A stretch of 12,060 nt of DNA from Haloarculaceae archaeon (GTDB lineage Archaea; Halobacteriota; Halobacteria; Halobacteriales; Haloarculaceae), in contig JAHENO010000027.1 in the NCBI GenBank assembly GCA_018609945.1, positions 1 to 12,060 of the forward strand, in the 5' to 3' direction. The position numbers and the translations under genes were made by a program. The notes under the pieces were generated by a model, which was not told where the DNA came from, made no database searches, and saw only the letters and a list, made by a program, of their open reading frames with translations. Shown piece by piece: positions 5,781-12,060 of this stretch (within the stretch, counting starts at the first letter, position 1; every line of letters starts with the position of its first letter).

Positions 5781-6548
5781 TCACTTCCGCTCGGTCGGCG
5801 TGGAACACCGCATACAGAGCACGTGCTCGGCGACCCAGTTGACGTCGTTCGATCCGCAGTCGGGACACCGATAGGTCGCGTTGCTGTACTCGGTCGTTCC
5901 CCGCGGGGCAGCGAGATACCCGTCCTCGACGACCGACTCTACCAGCGCCGGGAACCGCTGTCGCTTGGTCCGGACTCTGTTTGCGAGAAACTGCCCGTGT
6001 GCCGTCGGATCGGAGCCGTGGAGGTCGTCCCACGCGATGGCGATTTCACCGTTTGCCCTGCTCCGCGCGACCTGCTGTAGCGGCGTCGCTGCCGCACGGA
6101 AGAGCGGTGTCGTGGCCCAGTACTGCGGGTCCTCGACCGACGCGGCGGCTTCGCGGTACGCCTCCGCAGCCACGTGGTAGGCCTCCTCCGTCCCATCCAG
6201 TCCGCCGGCGAGTCTGGCGTCCGCGATCATCTCCTGCAGGCACGCCCGCTGTGCGGGATGGTCGAGTGCTGTCTGCAGGTCGGCTGCGACGGCAGCCCCC
6301 TCCGAGCCTCTGTTTTCGGCTCGGTCCGGGCGGCCGGCGACACGATAGCAGAGCGCACTCGTCACGAGATGCTGGAGTCCTTCGCCGACCCATCCCTTCT
6401 CGTCGGCGTCGAAGGGTCCCTGATCCGGCCGCGGGTTCGCGAGCGTTTGCCAGGCTGCCCGCGTGTACGCGTTTCCCGCCGTTTCGTAGGCGCGGTCGGC
6501 GAGAGCGGCCACTGCTTTCTCGTAGTGGTCGCCGTCCGTCGTGCTCAT
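5781..6548 (-). CDS. Unknown helical protein with C-terminal zinc ribbon
   Basis: 255 residues; I do not recognise the family. Residues 1-200 look all-helical, with Ala-rich segments such as YEKAVAALADRAYETAGNAYTRAAW and EEAYHVAAEAYREAAASV that resemble helix-turn-helix repeats of the TPR type. Residues 220-250 form a likely zinc ribbon: YRCPDCG (Cys228, Cys231) and CMRC (Cys245, Cys248), CX2C-X13-CX2C. There is no signal peptide or membrane segment, so it should be cytosolic. ATG 6548 is chosen because residues before it turn arginine-rich and non-acidic; a weak TTAC-containing element lies 25 bases upstream. It sits between the DUF4864-like gene and RaSEA on the same strand. A repeat scaffold with a zinc ribbon could bind RNA or protein, and a part in tRNA modification is possible but rests on position alone. 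Confidence 0.85.
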   Translation of the reverse strand: MSTTDGDHYEKAVAALADRAYETAGNAYTRAAWQTLANPRPDQGPFDADEKGWVGEGLQHLVTSALCYRVAGRPDRAENRGSEGAAVAADLQTALDHPAQRACLQEMIADARLAGGLDGTEEAYHVAAEAYREAAASVEDPQYWATTPLFRAAATPLQQVARSRANGEIAIAWDDLHGSDPTAHGQFLANRVRTKRQRFPALVESVVEDGYLAAPRGTTEYSNATYRCPDCGSNDVNWVAEHVLCMRCSTPTERK

Positions 6549-6754
6549 GTCACCGTTCAGGGTCCCAGCGGTAACAGACGTTCGTTGTCGGAGGCCCCTT
6601 GTCCCGAGCGCCGAGTGCTCCGGGTTCGGTGCTCCCGAGGGGACCGGGTGGTGTATGCCCGCCGAAACCCGCCGTTCGACATCTTCCCGCCGTGCCAGCC
6701 CATCGCGTGGAGCGGCGAACCGACGGACACAAACACGACTCCTCTGTCTGACAC

Positions 6755-7156
6755 CTATTCGAGGAGGACTCGATCGGTGAGCCAGCAGCCGTCCAGTTCC
6801 CCGTCTCGGTCCTTCGAGAGCCCGAAGTGATACGTCACGGTCCGCCCGCCGGGGCCGGTCAGTGTCACTCGCTGTTCGGCACGGCTCCCGTCGCGTTCCA
6901 TCGGCCCGGCCGTCGCCTCGACGTGATCCACCATCGAGCTGTACTGTGGCCCCCTGACCATCCGTACGAAACGGTCGAACGGCCCCGTCGACCGGCGGTT
7001 CGAGGGTGAGGCGAAGTTGTAGGCCAGCCCGATTCCCGCGTTCTCGAACGGGTCGTCGTTCGTGGCCAGGCCCTCGAGCTGGAGTGCGACGACTTCCTCG
7101 GGGCCGTAGGACTGGTCCGGCGTCGGCAGATTCGCGATCGGATACTCCTGTGGCAT
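6755..7156 (-). CDS. DUF4864-like protein, 133 aa
   Basis: 133 residues, acidic, soluble. The order of motifs, EEVVALQLEGLATND then GIGLAYNFASPSNR then GPFDRFVRMVRGPQYSSMVDH, resembles the DUF4864 pattern (V-QL-A---D----A---ASP-----G--F--MV---Y). Proteins of this group look like small NTF2-like or cystatin-like single-domain folds; no enzymatic activity is known to me. The second half (EQRVTLTGPGGRTVTYHFGLSK, then DGCWLTDRVLL) reads as the closing beta strands of such a domain. A TATA-like GGATACG centred 28 bases before ATG 7156 suggests a leaderless start. It follows arcS after 59 bases in the same direction, and a 206-base gap separates it from the next gene. The DUF assignment is from memory of the pattern. 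Confidence 0.82.
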   Translation of the reverse strand: MPQEYPIANLPTPDQSYGPEEVVALQLEGLATNDDPFENAGIGLAYNFASPSNRRSTGPFDRFVRMVRGPQYSSMVDHVEATAGPMERDGSRAEQRVTLTGPGGRTVTYHFGLSKDRDGELDGCWLTDRVLLE

Positions 7157-7180
7157 TCAGTCGGACGTAGTGGTTCCCGG

Positions 7181-7188
7181 CGTATCCA
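7181..7188 (-). promoter_or_regulatory. TATA-like box of the DUF4864-like gene
   Basis: GTGGATACG on the - strand, centred about 28 bases before ATG 7156, lies in the 59-base gap after arcS. The spacing fits a leaderless transcript. Confidence 0.4.
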
Positions 7189-7215
7189 CATTTCGGCAAG
7201 CCGGAAGAGCCCGAT

Positions 7216-8976
7216 TTAGGTCTCCTCGACGTGTCGCACCCGACTCGCAATCCCCCGGGTGCTCTCGGCCATCTCGGGGCCTGACATCTCCGCGCGGCCG
7301 ACGGCGAAGGCACTGGGTCCCTCGATGACAACCTCGTCGCCGACCCGGATGGAGTCGTCGGCGTCGACGACGCCCGGCGCGAGGACCGACCCGTGGGGGA
7401 CGAACGCGTCGATCTCGACACGTTTCGTGGGCGCGTCGCTGTCGACCCACCGGCGCGCGCCCGCCAGCGTCAGCGAGAGCAGGCCGTACTCGGGGACGAG
7501 AGCGGCCAGTTGTTCGCCGTCGGCGTCGTGGGCCCGGAGCTTCGGGTAGCGGCTCTCGACGCGCAACTCCTCGAAGAGCGCGTCCCCGGCGCCGTCACCG
7601 AATTGGTAGTCAGCGATCGCTCGCAGGGTATTGTGCTGGCGCTCGCGTTTTCCGTACTTCAGTTCGGTCGAGAGTGTCGACGCCAGGTTCGACAGGGAGT
7701 CGCCCGTCGTCGGGTGGTCGCGAACGGTGTACTCGAAGTCGAGATCCAGCCGTTCCTCGACGGTCTCACAGATCTCGCGGTATCCCTCGTCGGGGACGTG
7801 TGCGACGATCCGGGGATAGCCGTTTCGCCGGAGGTAGGCTTCGAGGACGTCCGCGACGAACTCGATTTCGGAGGCGCTCCAGTGGCCAGTGACGGCGGCG
7901 TCGTAGTGCTGGGCCGGGTACGTGAGTTCGAGTTCCTGGGGAACGACGCCGATCGGTGAGGTCATCGAGACCGTGTGGGCGCGAAACTGGATCGCGTCGT
8001 GGAACTGCCCGTGGCTCTGTGACTCGCTGTAGGGCTTGCGCGCCGAGCACGGCACCAGCACCAGCGGGTTGTCGAACCGGCAGCGGTACCGGCCGGTGAC
8101 GCGCTCGGCGAACCGCTGAATCTCCACCCGCCGGAGAGTGTCGTCGCTCGTGGCGGCCATCTCCGCGCGACGCAACACGGGCGTGCGCTGTTCGAGATAG
8201 CCGTACTGCTGGTCGAGGCGGCGGAACACCCCCGTGAGCCACTGTTCGTGCCGGGCCTGTCCCTCGATGTAGTCGCGCAACCGCCCCGAGCGGATCCGCT
8301 CGCGAACGGTCCCCAGAGCCGCCCGCAGGGCGTTGACGTTGTGGGTTTCGCAGGCTTCGCGGTCGAACGTCTCTACGGACTGCTGGCAGGCCGGGCAGGC
8401 ACACGGAAGGTCGGTGAGGTCTTCGAGGAAGTACTCCCCGTCGGCGGCGAGATAGCGTCCCTGAGTCCCCTTCACCACGGCGAGGTCGGTGTCGACGAGG
8501 TCGACGCCAGCGTACGCCAGCGTGGCGACGTTGGCGGGCGTGGCCACACCGGGAAGGTGCAGCGCGGTGTCCGCGGGGATGGCCTCGCGCGTCCGAACGA
8601 CGGCGGTGACGAACGCCCGCGCGTGCCCCGCGAGTTCCTGGGCGTTCGAGAGGACGTACGCGTCGGCGTTCGCAGCCGTCGCGTCGGCAGCGGTGTCCGG
8701 CGCGACGACGGCCGCACTCGGATACTCGACGTCCGGATACTCCACGGCGAAGGCCTCGCTGACCTCCCCGGGAGTCCCGCCGGGGAACGCCCGGTGGGGC
8801 AGTACGGTCAGTGCCGACTCGTCGCCGTCGGGTACCTCGCGCTCTTCGGGCCACAGGCTGCCCGCGTCCGCGAGCACGTCGTCGACGAGCGCGGGTGTCC
8901 ACAGGGGCTCTGACAGGCGGAGTTCCCCGATGCGTGCCGCCCCGTCACGCGAGTGGACCTCGAAGTAGTCGGTCAT
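7216..8976 (-). CDS. arcS: ArcS, archaeosine synthase (TgtA2)
   Basis: 586 residues. ArcS is a TGT paralogue that modifies preQ0 already in tRNA at position 15 by adding lysine; RaSEA then finishes archaeosine. Domain order: a TGT-like domain (about 1-215) ending in the zinc site CACPAC (Cys192, Cys194, Cys197) with His212; an ArcS core (DUF5591) carrying the diagnostic PC-X3-KPY-X2-S-X2-H motif as PCSARKPYSESQSH (309-322); and a C-terminal PUA RNA-binding domain (about 517-586) ending FAVGRAEMSGPEMAESTRG. The DSGSFQ catalytic block of true TGTs is absent from its TGT-like part, as expected for ArcS. ATG 8976 gives the family N-terminus YFEVHSRDGAARIGEL. It lies 74 bases after tgtA and has a TATA-like element of its own, so both read-through and a private promoter are possible. 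Confidence 0.96.
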   Translation of the reverse strand: MTDYFEVHSRDGAARIGELRLSEPLWTPALVDDVLADAGSLWPEEREVPDGDESALTVLPHRAFPGGTPGEVSEAFAVEYPDVEYPSAAVVAPDTAADATAANADAYVLSNAQELAGHARAFVTAVVRTREAIPADTALHLPGVATPANVATLAYAGVDLVDTDLAVVKGTQGRYLAADGEYFLEDLTDLPCACPACQQSVETFDREACETHNVNALRAALGTVRERIRSGRLRDYIEGQARHEQWLTGVFRRLDQQYGYLEQRTPVLRRAEMAATSDDTLRRVEIQRFAERVTGRYRCRFDNPLVLVPCSARKPYSESQSHGQFHDAIQFRAHTVSMTSPIGVVPQELELTYPAQHYDAAVTGHWSASEIEFVADVLEAYLRRNGYPRIVAHVPDEGYREICETVEERLDLDFEYTVRDHPTTGDSLSNLASTLSTELKYGKRERQHNTLRAIADYQFGDGAGDALFEELRVESRYPKLRAHDADGEQLAALVPEYGLLSLTLAGARRWVDSDAPTKRVEIDAFVPHGSVLAPGVVDADDSIRVGDEVVIEGPSAFAVGRAEMSGPEMAESTRGIASRVRHVEET

Positions 8977-9000
8977 GCAACCGGGTCTGGGGCCGCTGAG

Positions 9001-9009
9001 TAACTATCT
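9001..9009 (-). promoter_or_regulatory. TATA-like box of arcS
   Basis: AGATAGTTA on the - strand, centred about 28 bases before ATG 8976 and preceded by a purine run (GAAAAGCG), lies in the 74-base tgtA-arcS gap. It may start a leaderless arcS message. Confidence 0.45.
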
Positions 9010-9050
9010 TCGCTTTTCGCCCGCCCCCGAGTCGGCCAGCAGTGCCGAGG

Positions 9051-10520
9051 TCACTGCGAGAGGTCCTCGACGGTCACACGCTCCGGGACCGTCGCAAGCG
9101 CTGACTGAGGCCAATCGCGGTGTCGGAACGTGAACGTTACGTCGGGGTTCGCCTCGACCAGCCGCCGGATACCCTCTGCTGCCGCGTCGAGTGCCTGGTA
9201 GTCGCGCCGCTCGGGCAACTGGGCAGTCAGCGGGTAGACGTCCGAGAGTGCGGGAGGAACCGGTCCGAAGGGCGGGCAGACCCGCCAGTGTTCGTCGTAT
9301 TCGTCGGTCCCACTGGTGTCACCGTCGGTCAGCACCACCGACCCGGCGGGGTCGAGCCGTGCCAGGCGCTGGTGGTGGCGGCGGACCTCGGGCCGGCGGG
9401 CGCTCTCGGCCGAGAGGTAAAAGAAGGCGTCCTTCGAGACGGGGTCGGTCCGTTCGAGCCACTCGCTCTCGGCGAGCAGCCGCCGGTAGCCATCGAGCAG
9501 TGCCGGGTGAGCGCGGGCGCGCGTCTCGACCAGTTCGAGCAGGTTGCCGCCGGACAGCGCCTGCCGGACGCGGCGCATCTCCGCGAACGAGACGTGGAGG
9601 TTGTGTTCGGCCAGCAGACGATGCCGGCGCTCGTCGTGGCCGTCCCGGATGTTCGCCGGCGTCAGTTCGGTGCAAACCGGACACGAGCAGGGGAACTCCG
9701 AGAGGTCGGCCAGGTGTTCGGTGCCGCGAACGGTGAGGTACCGGTCGTCGCGGGCATACAGCGCGTACGCGGCGGAGTCGAACAGGTCACACCCCATCGC
9801 GACGGCAAACGCGAACATCATCGGATGCCCCGCGCCGAACAGGTGGACGGGAGCGGCCTCGCCCAGACCCCGCTTGGCCGCAACGACCACTTCGGCGACA
9901 TCCGCGAAGCGGTATTCGTTGAGCAGCGGCACGACCGCACCGATGGGAAAGACGTCGAGGCCCGTCGCGGCGGCTTCGCCGCCGGCCCGCTCGCGCAGGT
10001 CGGGGTACGTCGAACCCTGGACGGGAGCCGTGACGAGCATCTCGCCGGTTTCGACCCCGGTGGCCTGGTCGAGGCGTTCGCGGGTGGTCGTCCACTCCCG
10101 CTGGGCCTGTTCGCGGTCGGCGTCCGGCGGCGTCGGGATGTCGACCGGGGTCCCGATGTCCGAGCCGATGTCGCGCTGAAACCGAAGTATCTCCGGCGTC
10201 GTGACGTCGATGTCGCCGTACTCCGCGAGTTGAAAGGAGCCCGAGTCAGTCATGACCGCCCCGTCGAACCCCAGCAGGTCGTGTATGCCTCTGTCGAGCG
10301 CCGGCTCGCGGAGTTCCGCGCTCCCATGGAGGATGTAGCTGTTCGTGATCAGAATCTCGGCGCCGAGGTCGGCAAGTCGTGCGGGCGGAACGGTCTGGAC
10401 GTGGGGATTGACCACAGGCAGCAGGGCAGGTGTGTCGACGGTGACGCCGCGGCGCGGGACGGTCAGTTCCCCGAGGCGGCCGCGGGCGTCGTACTCGCGG
10501 ACCTCGAAGACGCCGGACAT
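9051..10520 (-). CDS. tgtA: Archaeal tRNA-guanine transglycosylase TgtA
   Basis: 489 residues from ATG 10520. Archaeal TGT swaps guanine 15 in the tRNA D-loop for free preQ0, the first tRNA-level step to archaeosine. Catalytic residues are visible: Asp92 in MTDSGSFQ and Asp248 in CDLFDSAAYALYARD, between which lie PVDIPTPPDA and VHLFGAGHPMMF. The zinc site is Cys278, Cys280, Cys283 (CSCPVC) and His306. The C-terminal 150 residues carry the block PPFGPVPPALSDVYPLTAQLPE of the archaeal C1 region, but I see no PUA domain, unlike the longer enzymes of other euryarchaea; ArcS next door has one. A GTG one codon earlier (10523) could also start it. The Nudix stop overlaps this ATG as TGATG, so the two are probably co-translated. 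No separate promoter is evident. Confidence 0.96.
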   Translation of the reverse strand: MSGVFEVREYDARGRLGELTVPRRGVTVDTPALLPVVNPHVQTVPPARLADLGAEILITNSYILHGSAELREPALDRGIHDLLGFDGAVMTDSGSFQLAEYGDIDVTTPEILRFQRDIGSDIGTPVDIPTPPDADREQAQREWTTTRERLDQATGVETGEMLVTAPVQGSTYPDLRERAGGEAAATGLDVFPIGAVVPLLNEYRFADVAEVVVAAKRGLGEAAPVHLFGAGHPMMFAFAVAMGCDLFDSAAYALYARDDRYLTVRGTEHLADLSEFPCSCPVCTELTPANIRDGHDERRHRLLAEHNLHVSFAEMRRVRQALSGGNLLELVETRARAHPALLDGYRRLLAESEWLERTDPVSKDAFFYLSAESARRPEVRRHHQRLARLDPAGSVVLTDGDTSGTDEYDEHWRVCPPFGPVPPALSDVYPLTAQLPERRDYQALDAAAEGIRRLVEANPDVTFTFRHRDWPQSALATVPERVTVEDLSQ

Positions 10521-11089
10521 CACCCCTCACCAGGTCCGACTTCTCCTGCCGTGGGTTCCTCGAACAGTGCGTAGTAGACGACGGCGAAGGCCGTCCGGCC
10601 GTCCCGGAGGTCGTCGTCTCGGGCCCGTCCGAGCAGCCCCTCGAGCGTCGCCGTCTCGACATCGATAGTCTCGTCCTCGTCAAGGTCCTGTCCCGCAGTG
10701 TCAGTGCAGCCACGGGCCACGTAGTAGTGAAAGACGGCGTCGGAGAATCCGTTGGCCGGCTCGACAGTCGTCATCCGTTCGAGCGTTCCCGCCTCGTAGC
10801 CGGTCTCTTCTCGGAGTTCGCGCCGTGCCGCCCGGTCGAGGTCTTCGTCCGATTCGACGCTTCCAGCCGGGATGGCCCGGTTCCGCCGCCTCACCGCGTG
10901 GCGCCACTCGTCGATGACGACCACCTCGCCGTCGTCGGTAAACGGGAGGACGACGACGGTCTCGCTCTCGGAGAGGTAGTCGAAGGCCGCGCGCTCGCCG
11001 CCCGGGAGCCGGATCTCCTCCGAGACGATGTCGAAGCCCTCACACGTGTAGGCGAGTTCCTGTTCGACCGTCTCCCATCGACCCGTCAT
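10520..11089 (-). CDS. Nudix hydrolase, ADP-ribose pyrophosphatase-like
   Basis: 189 residues. The full Nudix box GX5EX7REUXEEXGU is present from Gly76 to Tyr98 (G-SVESD-E-DLDRAAR-REL-R-EETGY), with the metal-binding glutamates at 91, 94 and 95. Ahead of it, VVVIDEWRHAVRRRNRAIPAG resembles the R-x-(x)-R...E/IPAG stretch of ADP-ribose/nucleoside-diphosphate sugar pyrophosphatases, so this is the most likely type; the substrate cannot be fixed. The later SDAVFHYYVARGC fits the same fold. ATG 11089 is chosen over the longer open frame (to 11203): a GTTTTTAC element is centred about 27 bases upstream, and the added 38 residues would be basic, unlike this acidic protein. It is first in the - strand archaeosine region and overlaps tgtA as TGATG. 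It may sanitise nucleotides, or its place may be chance. Confidence 0.92.
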   Translation of the reverse strand: MTGRWETVEQELAYTCEGFDIVSEEIRLPGGERAAFDYLSESETVVVLPFTDDGEVVVIDEWRHAVRRRNRAIPAGSVESDEDLDRAARRELREETGYEAGTLERMTTVEPANGFSDAVFHYYVARGCTDTAGQDLDEDETIDVETATLEGLLGRARDDDLRDGRTAFAVVYYALFEEPTAGEVGPGEG

Positions 11090-11111
11090 CGTCGCGGATT
11101 CGGGCTGTCGC

Positions 11112-11119
11112 GTAAAAAC
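11112..11119 (-). promoter_or_regulatory. TATA-like box of Nudix-tgtA
   Basis: GTTTTTAC on the - strand is centred about 27 bases before ATG 11089. It is one of the clearest promoter elements here, decides the Nudix start, and probably drives tgtA as well. Confidence 0.6.
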
Positions 11120-11294
11120 GTCCACGATGCGCCGGTGGTGGCCTCGGCCCTCGCGGGAGACGCGGTAGCCAGTGCGGCCACGCAATTGGCTGCCGACACG
11201 CACTCGGAAGGCCGGAACGAGCCGGCAGACGCGGATCGACCGCTACGACCGCTGTGAGATGCAGTGGTACCGAAAAGGTCCGTGTGGTTCCCGA
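11120..11294. other. Non-coding gap between helical protein and Nudix
   Basis: No convincing gene. It holds a 5-bp GCCGG-AACGAG-CCGGC hairpin at 11211-11226 and a short T-run on the - strand (ACCTTTTCGG, around 11273-11282) about 13-22 bases after the stop at 11295, which may serve as a weak terminator for the helical-protein gene. Confidence 0.35.
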
Positions 11295-12060
11295 TCAGTT
11301 GTAGCTTTCCTGGAGGTTGTCGGCCTCGGTCTGATAGTCCTCCGTCAGAGCCAGCACGTCCTCGATCTGGTCCTCGAACGCATTGGCGTGTGATGGTGGA
11401 TCGTTGGCGATATCATCCAAGTTCCGTACCGTGTCATACAGCGTATCGGCCGCTCTGCTGGCCGTTTTCTCTGCGGTGTAATACTCTCCGTTGTCTGCCT
11501 TCGTACGGGCGGCGTCGAGTTTCTCGCGTGCCGACTGGATCGTCGACAGCGCGTCGTGGAGTTGTTCCAGCACAGTCATCTCGTGTTCGAACTGGGTCTG
11601 TTTTTCCTCGTATTCGTCCACGCCAATGGCTTCGGTGCTGTCGGTGGCTTCGGGTTCGATGCCGGTGATAATCTCCAGGGGGTCGCTCGCGTTTTCGACA
11701 GCCCGATCTAGTGCGTCCAGTTGGGCCTTCACGGTTTCCTTGTCGGCGTCATCATCGATGGCGTCGTAGGTCTCTGCGACTGCCTCGTGACCCTCGATGA
11801 GCCACGCCTGGAGATCGGTCGCCTGTGTCAGGAACCGGTGCATCTCGCCCAGCGATTCGATCGTCTGGGTCTGTTCGGCCGTCACTGCCGCTTGCCGTGC
11901 TTCGTTTATCGACGTCTGAACGTCGGACAGTTTCAGCAGAACCGACCGGTCGTCGAACTCGTCGGTGTCTGCCGAGATATCGGTCAGGTCGCTCGAAACG
12001 CCGCCGGTGTAGAGGTACACGGCGTCCTTGAACCTGTTCTGGGCAGTATGGATCTTGTCG
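11295..12060 (-). CDS. Helical, coiled-coil-like protein (N-terminus outside window)
   Basis: The frame is open from the stop TGA at 11295-11297 to the window edge, giving 255 residues; the first readable ones are DKIHTAQNRFKDAVYLYTGG. The GTG at 12020 is probably internal, as coding-like sequence continues before it. The protein is very acidic and almost wholly helical: long Gln/Glu/Ala-rich stretches such as TAEQTQTIESLGEMHRFLTQATDLQAWL, and EKQTQFEHEMTVLEQLHDALSTIQSAREKLDAARTKAD, suggest coiled coil or helical bundle. A Pro/Asp-rich break (SDPLEIITGIEPEATDS) separates two helical halves. There are no cysteines or membrane segments in the visible part. I do not recognise it; helical proteins of this look are often surface-tethered or scaffold proteins in haloarchaea, but that needs the missing N-terminus. 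A 205-base gap separates it from the Nudix gene. Confidence 0.8.
   Translation of the reverse strand, partial: DKIHTAQNRFKDAVYLYTGGVSSDLTDISADTDEFDDRSVLLKLSDVQTSINEARQAAVTAEQTQTIESLGEMHRFLTQATDLQAWLIEGHEAVAETYDAIDDDADKETVKAQLDALDRAVENASDPLEIITGIEPEATDSTEAIGVDEYEEKQTQFEHEMTVLEQLHDALSTIQSAREKLDAARTKADNGEYYTAEKTASRAADTLYDTVRNLDDIANDPPSHANAFEDQIEDVLALTEDYQTEADNLQESYN

Noticed and set aside
6549..6754. Open frame starting GTG right after the DUF4864-like stop
   Set aside because: The peptide begins plausibly but turns Arg/Pro-rich with no family pattern; no start signal beyond adjacency.
9120..10574. 484-aa frame antisense to tgtA
   Set aside because: No domain pattern, high Arg/Val/Gly; shadow of the tgtA coding strand, which has all catalytic and zinc residues.
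1..12060. CRISPR array, rRNA, tRNA
   Set aside because: No regularly spaced repeats and no tRNA or rRNA signature sequences seen on either strand.

Overview
The window comes from a haloarchaeon (class Halobacteria). The DNA is GC-rich and the proteins are strongly acidic. Genes for FO/coenzyme F420, archaeal-type PurC and archaeosine (an archaea-only tRNA base) are present. Many genes have a TATA-like element about 27 bases before the start codon and no ribosome binding site, which is the leaderless arrangement usual in haloarchaea. The genus cannot be fixed from the sequence alone.

Left part (1-3834): the 3' end of cofG on the + strand meets cofH on the - strand, and their stop codons interlock in one CTAG. 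CofG and CofH together make the deazaflavin FO. cofH is divergent from purC across about 100 bp holding two back-to-back leaderless promoters. purC, purS and purQ follow on the + strand; purS and purQ overlap by ATGA. PurS and PurQ are the small and glutaminase subunits of FGAM synthase; purL is not in the window.

Middle (3835-4585): a poorly coding, less GC-rich stretch. It holds GC-rich hairpins after purQ, a 53-aa DUF7331-like protein gene on the - strand, and a doubtful 61-aa reading frame just upstream that overlaps it by ATGA. Paired TTGA/TCAA palindromes lie directly upstream of a TATA-like box for that unit.

Right part (4586-11089, all - strand): the archaeosine region. In transcription order it is a Nudix hydrolase, tgtA (inserts preQ0 at tRNA position 15), arcS (adds lysine to preQ0), a DUF4864-like 133-aa protein, an unrecognised 255-aa helical protein with a C-terminal zinc ribbon, and the radical SAM enzyme RaSEA (completes archaeosine). 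All three late-step enzymes are here, with two uncharacterised genes between arcS and RaSEA. These two are the best candidates for something undescribed. Most genes seem to have their own leaderless promoter; only Nudix-tgtA is tightly coupled (TGATG).

Right edge (11295-12060): the C-terminal part of a helical, coiled-coil-like protein of unknown function. Its reading frame stays open past the window edge. No tRNA, rRNA, CRISPR array or intact insertion sequence was seen.
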